Shown here one piece after another: positions 53,259-60,239 of a stretch of DNA of 64,000 nucleotides; positions within the stretch are counted from its first letter, which is position 1, and every line of letters begins with the position of its first letter. The notes under the pieces are model-generated. The model was not told the DNA's origin. It searched no databases and was given only the letters and a program-made list of their open reading frames with translations. The stretch is from NCBI RefSeq assembly GCF_037076345.1, contig NZ_AP024702.1, forward strand, positions 2,294,001 through 2,358,000, written 5' to 3'. The DNA comes from Haloferula helveola (lineage in GTDB: Bacteria; Verrucomicrobiota; Verrucomicrobiia; Verrucomicrobiales; Akkermansiaceae). The position numbers were made by a program, and so were the translations under genes.

Positions 53259-53549
53259 ATGATCTTCGCCAAGATCCACTATGAGCAACCCTATGAGGCG
53301 GTTCACGACGGGATGCTATCCTTTCTGGAGTCGCGCTTCGATCGAGTGAAGGGCGGGCTGCAGTGCGACTCATGGATATGGATCCAGCTTGGGGGTCAGA
53401 AGGTCGCGGTGGATACTTTCACAGCGATGACGCACGAGGTGAAGTCGGCGTCCGCCGGTTCGCATGTGGACGAGGTCCTGAGCGCCTTGCGCGAGCGGTA
53501 TTCGGTCGAGGTCTACGCGGAACCCGAGATGGAAGCGCACGAGGATTGA
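53259..53549 (+). CDS. Small soluble hypothetical protein
   Basis: 96 residues: MIFAKIHYEQPYEAVHDGML..., with an alternating beta/alpha look (WIWIQLGGQKVAVDTF, HVDEVLSALRERYSVEVYAEPE). No motif or family recognised. Regular codon use and a clean ATG support it as a real gene. Confidence 0.6.
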   Translation: MIFAKIHYEQPYEAVHDGMLSFLESRFDRVKGGLQCDSWIWIQLGGQKVAVDTFTAMTHEVKSASAGSHVDEVLSALRERYSVEVYAEPEMEAHED

Positions 53550-53592
53550 ATCGTCCTGCTGCAGCCATCCGGGAGATCGGCGCGCAGAAATC

Positions 53593-53750
53593 TGAACCAC
53601 GAATGGACGCGAATTGACACGAATGGCTTGGGTGCCGACCCGGCAAGTTTCTAGCGCCGGTCGCGGCCACAGTAAGTTGCATCCAGTTCCTCGAATCTAC
53701 ATCCCGAAATTCGCGTCCATTGGCGTCCATTCGCGGTTCTCAGAACTCCA
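53593..53750. repeat. Inverted pair of 'CACGAATGGACGCGAAT' type repeats
   Basis: AACCACGAATGGACGCGAAT (from 53594) is mirrored by a reverse-complement counterpart ending at about 53746, which reads GAACCGCGAATGGACGCCAA on the other strand and then GGACGCGAATTTCGGG. The pair encloses about 90 bp of unique sequence in the otherwise gene-free 53550-53805. Similar short repeats are dispersed in many environmental genomes. Confidence 0.55.
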
Positions 53751-53805
53751 AAGGAGGCTCGCTGAAAGCTTGCTCTCGCTCTGTCCGGAACGACAGTCCG
53801 CAACG

Positions 53806-54681
53806 ATGAAGCGGGCTGCTCTGATGTTGATGCTGCTGCTCCTTTTGCTGGCGGGAGTTCCTTGCATGGGCGCCGAACCCGCGGAAGTAGCGGCGACCGA
53901 TCTGCGGGTGATGAGCTACAACGTGATGTGGGAAGAGAACGGAGTCCGCGCGGGAAACAAGACGCTGCCGGTATGGCAGGAGCGTCGGAAACTGGTTCGG
54001 GACATCCTCCGGCGGCATCAGCCGGACGTCGTCGGTTTGCAGGAGACCAGCCCTGAACAACAGGTCGGATTGGCCGAAGACAACCCGGGCTATGGCATCC
54101 TTTACGACCGCAAGCTGAACAACACCAACCCGATCCTTTATCGTGCAGATCGGTTCAACGTTTCTTCGTCCGGCGCCTTTGTGCTCAACGACCGTCCGGA
54201 GAAACCCGACACCAACATCGGCGTCCGGAAGGCGTCGTTCGCACGGCTGGTCGACCGGAGGACCGGCCAGCCGTTCACGGTCTTCAACATCCACCTCGAC
54301 GGTCGCGGCGACGGCAGCACCCGCAGGATCAGCGCGGTACGGCTGGCGGAACGGATGGCCGCCGAAAGGAACCCGGTGATCCTGACCGGCGACTTCAATT
54401 GCAGGCGAACGAGTCCGACCCTGCAGTTCTTCCTCGGAGAGAAAGCGCTGCCCAACGATACAGGCGAAAGCTCCAAGAGTCCTCGACCGCTCAGGGACTC
54501 ACTGCTGACAACCGACCCCGACCACAAGCTCATCGACTTCGTGATGGTTGACCCGGATTTCAAGGTCCGATCCGCCGTGCAGCTGCGCGACGTGGACCGG
54601 AAGGCGTCGGATCACTTCCCGGTGCTCGCGGTGGTTTCACTCGGGAAGGCCGAGGAGGAGGACACCAGGTCCGAACCGTAG
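53806..54681 (+). CDS. Secreted endonuclease/exonuclease/phosphatase family protein
   Basis: 291 residues with a strong signal (MKRAALMLMLLLLLLAGVPCMG). The EEP fold is shown by VMSYNVMWEENG, VVGLQETS (metal Glu), TVFNIHLDGRGDG, ILTGDFNCRRTSP (Asp/Asn) and the terminal SDHFPVLA. Members hydrolyse phosphodiester or phosphomonoester bonds in nucleic acids or lipids outside the cytoplasm. The specific substrate is unclear. Confidence 0.9.
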   Translation: MKRAALMLMLLLLLLAGVPCMGAEPAEVAATDLRVMSYNVMWEENGVRAGNKTLPVWQERRKLVRDILRRHQPDVVGLQETSPEQQVGLAEDNPGYGILYDRKLNNTNPILYRADRFNVSSSGAFVLNDRPEKPDTNIGVRKASFARLVDRRTGQPFTVFNIHLDGRGDGSTRRISAVRLAERMAAERNPVILTGDFNCRRTSPTLQFFLGEKALPNDTGESSKSPRPLRDSLLTTDPDHKLIDFVMVDPDFKVRSAVQLRDVDRKASDHFPVLAVVSLGKAEEEDTRSEP

Positions 54682-54763
54682 GCTTGTCGCACCCGGAACC
54701 AGCGGGAGAGACTGGCAGGCAACCGCGACGCGTCGAACTGACCGCCGCCTACCTCGTCCAACC

Positions 54764-55225
54764 ATGGAACCCATTTCAAAACTCGAACCTCGCATCAGCA
54801 TCATCGGACTCTTCGTTCGCGACATCCACAGGTCCTACCGCTTCTACGCCGAGGGTCTCGGGTTTCCCACCACACGCAAGCCGGAGGACAACTGGGTTGG
54901 CTTCAAGCTGAACGGACTCTGCTTCTGCATTTACCCCTACGAGAACATGGCGGCCGAGAACCTGAAGCGGGCGATCGATGTCGACCGGGCCTTCGATCGA
55001 TCCCTCTTGCCGAGTGTCGGCCTCGCCTACAACACCCGCGAAAAACATCAGGTCGCCGAGGTGCTGGCCCTGGCCGAGAAGGCCGGAGGCACGATCGAGA
55101 AGGAACCGGAAGAGACGTTCTGGGGTGGTTACAGCGGCTACTTCGCCGACCCCGACGGACACCTTTGGGAAGTCGCGTGGGCCGAGAGTTGGGAATTCAA
55201 TCCCGACGGCAGCCTGGTGGTGTGA
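54764..55225 (+). CDS. VOC (glyoxalase/bleomycin-resistance) family protein
   Basis: 153 residues of the vicinal-oxygen-chelate fold: IIGLFVRDIHRSYRFYAEGLGF at the first beta-alpha unit and GGYSGYFADPDGHLWEVAW at the end, with Asp/His/Glu metal-ligand candidates. It is most like the PhnB/YaeR style of uncharacterised VOC proteins. No operon partner is seen. Function not determined. Confidence 0.88.
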   Translation: MEPISKLEPRISIIGLFVRDIHRSYRFYAEGLGFPTTRKPEDNWVGFKLNGLCFCIYPYENMAAENLKRAIDVDRAFDRSLLPSVGLAYNTREKHQVAEVLALAEKAGGTIEKEPEETFWGGYSGYFADPDGHLWEVAWAESWEFNPDGSLVV

Positions 55226-55317
55226 GTAGACCGCTCGGGGTTTCGAAAAACTACAGGTTGTTTGTCGGATTGCGGGATCCGGCGGGTGTATCACTGTAGA
55301 ATCGAGACTCCTTGGCG

Positions 55318-57051
55318 ATGAGCGATCCCCAACATCCCACCGACACCGAACTCCTGGCCGCCTACGGCCAGAGGGGTGAGGAGGCGGCGTTCGAGCAACT
55401 CGCGCGCCGGCATGTGGACATGATTTTCGGGGTGAGCCTGCGACGGGCCAACAACCGCCAGCTGGCGGAGGAGGCCACCCAGAACGTCCTGCTCAGCCTT
55501 TCCAAGAAGGCGAGGAAACTGTCGATGCAGGAAAGGAACCTGACCGGCTGGCTCCACCGCAGCACACGGTTCGAGGTCTCGAAGCTGCAGCGCCGTGAGG
55601 CGCGAATCCGCAAAAGGGAGGAAGCCTACGCCAGTGCCAACATGAATACGACGACTCATGACGAGGATGCTTTCGACAGGCTGCTCCCCGTCCTCGATCA
55701 AGCCATCGACCACCTCCGCGCGGCCGACCGCGAGGTGATCGTTCGTCGTTATCTCGAAGGCCAGAGTTTCAACCACATCGGCACCGCCCTCGGCATCAGC
55801 GAGGACGCCGCGCAGAAGCGGACAAGCCGCGCCTTCGACCGGCTCAACCAGTTCTTCAGACGCAAGGCGGGCGTGACCGTGACCGGCACGGCGTTGGTCA
55901 TGGGCATCAGCCGCCATTGTGCCGAGGCCGCTCCCGCCGCCTGCCTGAACCTCGCGGGCAAGGCGGCCTCCACCGGGCTGGCCTCCGCCATCACCACCGC
56001 AACCCTCACCACCATGAGCATCAGCAAAGTCACCGCCGTCGCGGCGGGTGTCGTCATCCTCGGAGGCGCCGTCGCTTTCATCGCCACCCGCGACGAGCCC
56101 CCGACGGAAACGGCTTCCTCGCCGGCGACGGAAACCGGCACATCCCTCCCCTCTCCTGCCGGAGACACGGCGGCCGCCATGCCCGTCGTGGCCGAACCGC
56201 CGGTTGCCTCAGGCACCGGAACGACCGCCGGAGGCTCGCCGGACTATTCACCCAACGAAGAACTCGCGCGGCTTGAGGCGATGAGCCCGCATCCGGGCAA
56301 GGACGAGTTCACGCGGCGGCTGTCGGTGAAGCACGAGGAACTCCTGAAGGACCTGACCGGCGATCTCGAACTGACTGCCCCACAGGTCGCCTCGGTGAAG
56401 CAGGTGCTGGACACCCGACTCAAGGAATTCCGCGCCACGCTCGATACCGGCCCCCAGCCCGGAGATTCGGAGCAGGACTCGTTTCGGAAGGAAGGAGACA
56501 TGGTCACCAAGGCAGGCGGGATCATTCAGGGCGAGGGATTGCGTGAGGACCTGTCGGACATCCTTTCGGAAGAACAGCTCGCCGCCTTTGACGAGCGGCA
56601 GGCGAAGGCCTGGCAAACACAGGTCGAGTCCCATGCCTACACCGAGTTCTCGAAGCTGGCACCGGTGCTCGCCCTGAGCGAGGAACAGAAGGACCGGGCC
56701 TTCGAACTACTACAGGCATCGTCGGAACAAATCCTCATGGCGGACGGTGCCGAGCGCGCCTACATCGCCATGGAGAAAGGACAGGCCGCCACCCAGATGG
56801 ACCTGACGGACCCGACGGAGATGGAATTCCTCATCGAGGTCTTCGAAGGTCCCAACCCGCTCAATCCGGGCTCGCCCGAGTTCAACAAACGGATCATCGA
56901 AGTCGTCGGCGGGCGGATCAACGAGCGCGTGGAACTGCTGGCGCCGGTCCTCGACGAGCGGCAGACGCAGCGCTACCACGACTACCTCGTACAACAAAGC
57001 GTATTGGCCGACTTCGGCGTAAGTATAAATCTCACTCCTGAAGAACCATGA
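55318..57051 (+). CDS. ECF sigma factor with transmembrane and extracytoplasmic C-terminus
   Basis: 577 residues (ATG at 55318; TTG at 55312 also possible). Sigma region 2 is about 10-100 (EEAAFEQLARRHVDMIFG, ATQNVLLSLSKKA) and region 4 about 125-185 (LRAADREVIVRRYLEGQSFNHIGTALGISEDAAQKRTSRAFDRL). A hydrophobic Ala-rich stretch ends in a transmembrane helix (about 222-246, VTAVAAGVVILGGAVAFIA). The remaining 330 residues are Pro/Thr-rich, then helical with repeated LTxxQ-like turns (LTAPQVASV, LSEEQLAAF, LSEEQKDRA, LDERQTQRY). No separate anti-sigma gene is present. It overlaps the next gene (ATGA). Confidence 0.9.
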   Translation: MSDPQHPTDTELLAAYGQRGEEAAFEQLARRHVDMIFGVSLRRANNRQLAEEATQNVLLSLSKKARKLSMQERNLTGWLHRSTRFEVSKLQRREARIRKREEAYASANMNTTTHDEDAFDRLLPVLDQAIDHLRAADREVIVRRYLEGQSFNHIGTALGISEDAAQKRTSRAFDRLNQFFRRKAGVTVTGTALVMGISRHCAEAAPAACLNLAGKAASTGLASAITTATLTTMSISKVTAVAAGVVILGGAVAFIATRDEPPTETASSPATETGTSLPSPAGDTAAAMPVVAEPPVASGTGTTAGGSPDYSPNEELARLEAMSPHPGKDEFTRRLSVKHEELLKDLTGDLELTAPQVASVKQVLDTRLKEFRATLDTGPQPGDSEQDSFRKEGDMVTKAGGIIQGEGLREDLSDILSEEQLAAFDERQAKAWQTQVESHAYTEFSKLAPVLALSEEQKDRAFELLQASSEQILMADGAERAYIAMEKGQAATQMDLTDPTEMEFLIEVFEGPNPLNPGSPEFNKRIIEVVGGRINERVELLAPVLDERQTQRYHDYLVQQSVLADFGVSINLTPEEP

Positions 57052-58229
57052 CTTCCCGCAAGATCATCACAAGCGCCCTCGCCCTGCTCCTCCTGCTCCC
57101 CGTGGCTTCGTGCCAGCAGAAACAACCCGCAGGCAATGGCGCGGCAGCCAAACCCCTTCCGGGCGATGTCGATCTCGGCCACGGCTACGTGAAGCGGGAC
57201 GGCGCCATCCATTTCATCGGCGGTGGCACGACCGGCACCGGCGCCAACGCGACCCGCATCGACATGCCGTCTCCGGAGCTTCTCAAGAAAGTCGTCGACT
57301 CCCAGTACGGTCCGTTCACGACCGCCGAGGGTCTGGATGTCGAGAGTTTCGAAGCGCTGTCGGAAGAATACACCCGCGACGAGAAGCGCGTTTACTTCAA
57401 GGTTGTCAGCACGGGCGAGTTCCTCGTCATCTTACTTGAGGATGCGGACCCCGGCAGTTTCGATGTGCTTGGGAGAAACCTCGCCCGCGACAAGGATCAC
57501 GTTTGGTATCTCGAAACGATCCAGCAGGGAGCCGACCCCGCCAGCGTCGAGTTGATCGACGGTGATCAGGTCTTCAAAGACAAGGACTCCGTCCACTACG
57601 CCTACGACATCATCGCCGGTGCGGATCCCGCTACCTTCCGTCACCTCAGCTCAGGCTACTACGCTGACAAAAACCGGGCCTACTGGGGTCCCACGCCGAT
57701 CGCGGACGCCGACCCGGTCACTTTCAAGGTGCTCGGGGGCTCGTTCATCGCGACCGACAAGACCAACGCCTACCGAAGTGGCGAGCTGATGAAGGGCTTC
57801 GATGTGGCATCGCTCGAACTCATCCTCCATAATCCCTACGGCTACCAGATCCTTTCGGACAAGAACGGTATCCACATGAACATGATGAAGTTCCCCCGCT
57901 CCAAGCCGGGCACGGTCAAGGTGATCGACGACGGTATGGTGAAGTCAGACGACCTCGTCTTCCTGGCGGACACCTATCACTCCGTCCCGGTGACGGTTTT
58001 CAAGGAGGACGGCAAGCTGATGGCGGAAACGTATAGCTATGATCCCGCGAGTCGCGAGCTGCAGTGCCTCATCACTGCGGAAGTCACTCCGAAGGGACTG
58101 GAGAATGTCCGGACCGGACCGCTGCCGGGAAAAACCGAGGTGCCGGCCGTTCCCGATTGGCGGATCCCGGTATTCGAGCGGCCGGACCTCGTCGAGCGAA
58201 TGATCGAGGCGGGCAAACACCTGAAGTGA
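57048..58229 (+). CDS. DKNYY-type repeat lipoprotein
   Basis: 393 residues with a lipobox LPVASC (Cys23), so membrane-anchored. Repeats typical of the DKNYY family are spread over the chain: RDEKRVYFKV, RDKDHVWYLE, KDKDSVHYAY, ADKNRAYWGP, ATDKTNAYRS and LSDKNGIHMN, each followed by a 'gADP.tF..L' turn. It starts inside the stop of the sigma factor gene, so it belongs to the same translationally coupled unit. Role unknown; its surface location would allow it to work with the extracytoplasmic part of the sigma factor. Confidence 0.85.
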   Translation: MTSRKIITSALALLLLLPVASCQQKQPAGNGAAAKPLPGDVDLGHGYVKRDGAIHFIGGGTTGTGANATRIDMPSPELLKKVVDSQYGPFTTAEGLDVESFEALSEEYTRDEKRVYFKVVSTGEFLVILLEDADPGSFDVLGRNLARDKDHVWYLETIQQGADPASVELIDGDQVFKDKDSVHYAYDIIAGADPATFRHLSSGYYADKNRAYWGPTPIADADPVTFKVLGGSFIATDKTNAYRSGELMKGFDVASLELILHNPYGYQILSDKNGIHMNMMKFPRSKPGTVKVIDDGMVKSDDLVFLADTYHSVPVTVFKEDGKLMAETYSYDPASRELQCLITAEVTPKGLENVRTGPLPGKTEVPAVPDWRIPVFERPDLVERMIEAGKHLK

Positions 58230-58260
58230 ACTTCACGACCGATCGAACTCGCACTCCGGC

Positions 58261-59199
58261 ATGAATCCCAAGACCCTCTCCATCGCCGCCGTTTGCCTTG
58301 TGGTCATCGCGGGCGGACTCTTGCTCTTGAGACGCAGCCATGACGGTACTCCGCCGGCACCGGAAGTGAGCGGCGAAGCTGGAAGTGCGGATGGGCATGG
58401 ACCCGCCCTCACAGGCCGACTTGAAACCAGGACGGATCGGGACACCGCGGAGGAGCCAACGGCGATGGAACAACTGGCGATCGTCGAGCGAGATCGCATG
58501 GTCGACCTCTGGCTGGAAAGGGCTTCCGAAGGCTTCGGGCAGACGACGAAACATCTCGTGACGGACCTCGAACTCCCCGACGGAAAAGCGAAGGGTGTCG
58601 AAGAGGTCTTCGAGCGTCGGGAGAAGGAGCTGGCTGAGCTGCTGAAGAGAATGAGTTCGGACGAGGGAGCCGATGGCAATGAGCTGGTGAAGGAGATCTG
58701 TGCGCTCATCCGCAACAAGGGATTGCGTGAGGATTTGGTCGGCGTTCTCTCGAGTGGGGAATTGGCGGCCTTCGATGCGAGAGAGGCGAAGCGCGAGCGC
58801 GAGACCGTCGAGGCGCGGGCTTACCGGGACATGGCCGGAGTCAATGCGGTGGTGCAATTGGATGACTCCCAGAAGCAGGAGGTGCTCGGCATTCTGATGG
58901 AACAGGCGGCGGAACGGGTCGAGCAGGAAGCGGACGCCCGGGCATTCATGTCGCTCACCTACGGCCAACTCGCGACCAACATGGACTCATCCAACATCCG
59001 TGGCCTCGCGAACATGTTCAATGCGGAGCTGGCCGAGACATCGGGCATTGGGGACTACGGCAGTGCCGAGCATCTGCAGTGGATCGAGAAGCGGAAGGCC
59101 GAACGCATCGAGAGCGAGCTCTCGGCCTTGGGAGCGGTCCTCGATGAGGAACAACTCGCCCGCTACCGCAAACACCTCGAGGCTGAGCCGCCTCGCTAG
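58261..59199 (+). CDS. Membrane-anchored paralogue of the sigma factor's C-terminal domain
   Basis: 312 residues with an N-terminal membrane helix (TLSIAAVCLVVIAGGLLLL). The rest aligns along its whole length with the extracytoplasmic part of the sigma factor at 55318: GLREDLVGVLSSGELAAFDA against GLREDLSDILSEEQLAAFDE, then ARAFMSLTYGQLATNMD against ERAYIAMEKGQAATQMD, and LGAVLDEEQLARYRKHL against LAPVLDERQTQRYHDYL. It is 31 bp after the lipoprotein gene, in the same operon. It has no sigma regions and could dimerise with or compete with the sigma factor's own tail. Confidence 0.85.
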   Translation: MNPKTLSIAAVCLVVIAGGLLLLRRSHDGTPPAPEVSGEAGSADGHGPALTGRLETRTDRDTAEEPTAMEQLAIVERDRMVDLWLERASEGFGQTTKHLVTDLELPDGKAKGVEEVFERREKELAELLKRMSSDEGADGNELVKEICALIRNKGLREDLVGVLSSGELAAFDAREAKRERETVEARAYRDMAGVNAVVQLDDSQKQEVLGILMEQAAERVEQEADARAFMSLTYGQLATNMDSSNIRGLANMFNAELAETSGIGDYGSAEHLQWIEKRKAERIESELSALGAVLDEEQLARYRKHLEAEPPR

Positions 59200-59290
59200 G
59201 TCGGCGGACGCGCCTGATTTGACAACCGGCGGGATCTCCGACAGATGGTTGGGCATGATTTCCATGAAAGCATCCCCGTTCCGTCGACCG

Positions 59291-59980
59291 ATGAAACTCG
59301 TCCTCGCCGCAGCCCTGCTTTTCTCGCTGCCGGCCCGGGCGCAGGACAACACGCCGGTGGACGTGACGAAGTTCGACCGGCCGCTCGTGGTCGCATGCGT
59401 CGGTGACAGCATCACCGAAGGCGTCGGCGCGAAGCGCGGCCAGTCGTGGCCCTCGCAGATGCAGGAGATGCTGGGCGACAAGTGGAAGGTGAAGAATTTC
59501 GGACTGAGCGCCACGACGCTGATGAACAGCGGCAACAAGCCTTACCAGAACTGCGGGAAGTACAAGGGAGCCATCGAGTCGAAGCCGGACGTGGTGGTCA
59601 TCATGCTCGGCACCAACGACACCAAGCCGAACAACTGGAAGCACTTCGAGGCCGACTTCGAGAAGGACTACCGCGACCTCGTCGGCGACTTCGCCAAGCT
59701 CGAAAGCAAGCCGCGTATCTTCATCTGCTACCCGCCCTACATCGCGAAGGACGGCAACTTCGGCATCAACGAGCCGAACACCGAAGCCCAGATCCCGGTG
59801 GTCGCGAAGATCGCCAAGGATCTCGACCTCGGCGTGGTCGATGTTCACGCCGCCTTGGATGGAAAGGACGACCTGATCCCCGACAAGGTGCACCCGAATA
59901 CCGAGGGAGCGGAACTCATCGCCAAGGCGGTTTTCAAGAGCCTGACCGGTAAGGAAGCACCAGTCCCGGCCGATAAGTAA
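59291..59980 (+). CDS. Secreted SGNH/GDSL hydrolase
   Basis: 229 residues with signal MKLVLAAALLFSLPARAQ (ATGs at 59255 and 59264 are in frame but would precede a poorer signal). The SGNH blocks are clear: GDSITEG (nucleophile S40), the GLSATT Gly, GTND, and DKVHPNTEGAELIA with the Asp/His. It is probably an esterase for acetylated polysaccharides, similar to rhamnogalacturonan or sialate acetylesterases. It converges with the large gene that ends at 60240. Confidence 0.92.
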   Translation: MKLVLAAALLFSLPARAQDNTPVDVTKFDRPLVVACVGDSITEGVGAKRGQSWPSQMQEMLGDKWKVKNFGLSATTLMNSGNKPYQNCGKYKGAIESKPDVVVIMLGTNDTKPNNWKHFEADFEKDYRDLVGDFAKLESKPRIFICYPPYIAKDGNFGINEPNTEAQIPVVAKIAKDLDLGVVDVHAALDGKDDLIPDKVHPNTEGAELIAKAVFKSLTGKEAPVPADK

Positions 59981-59984
59981 GAAG

Positions 59985-60010
59985 GTAGGGACAAGCGCCC
60001 TCGCTTGTCC
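59985..60010. repeat. REP-like hairpin at convergent junction
   Basis: GGTAGGGACAAGCG, loop CCCT, then CGCTTGTCC. The stem is 59989-59997 with 60002-60010. This is the same family as 4347-4377 and 60202-60227, in opposite orientation to both. It may double as the terminator for the SGNH gene, whose stop is 5 bp away. Confidence 0.65.
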
Positions 60011-60025
60011 GCGGCTGAAATGTTG

Positions 60026-60168
60026 AACCGCAAAGTCGCCAAGACGCAAAGGCTTGGTCAGCGCAGGATCCGGAATTCCGCTTCTCTTTGCCTTTGAAAG
60101 GACCGCGCGGCTCCGACCGCGCCCCGGAACCCAAGTGCGCTATTCCTACTCTGCGGGGCTCCGGGGCG
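60026..60168. repeat. Cluster of dispersed-repeat fragments
   Basis: Two further repeat-like structures lie in the convergent gap. At 60026-60052 is AACCGCAAAGTCGCCAAGACGCAAAGG, typical of a dispersed 'CGCAAAGACGC' family and answered by CTCTTTGCCTTTG at about 60084-60096. At 60120-60128 and 60160-60168 is an inverted pair CGCCCCGGA/TCCGGGGCG. No gene is present between 59980 and 60240. Confidence 0.5.
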
Positions 60169-60201
60169 TGGATGATCCGAACGGCCGTAGGCTCGATTCA
60201 C

Positions 60202-60227
60202 GGACGACCGAGGGCGGTCGTCCCTAC
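60202..60227. repeat. REP-like hairpin near 3' end of the large PVC gene
   Basis: GGACGACCG (60202-60210), loop AGGG, CGGTCGTCC (60215-60223), then CTAC. With 59985-60010 it forms an inverted pair about 190 bp apart, a REPIN-like layout between two convergent genes. Confidence 0.65.
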
Positions 60228-60239
60228 CTTTCCCCCTGG

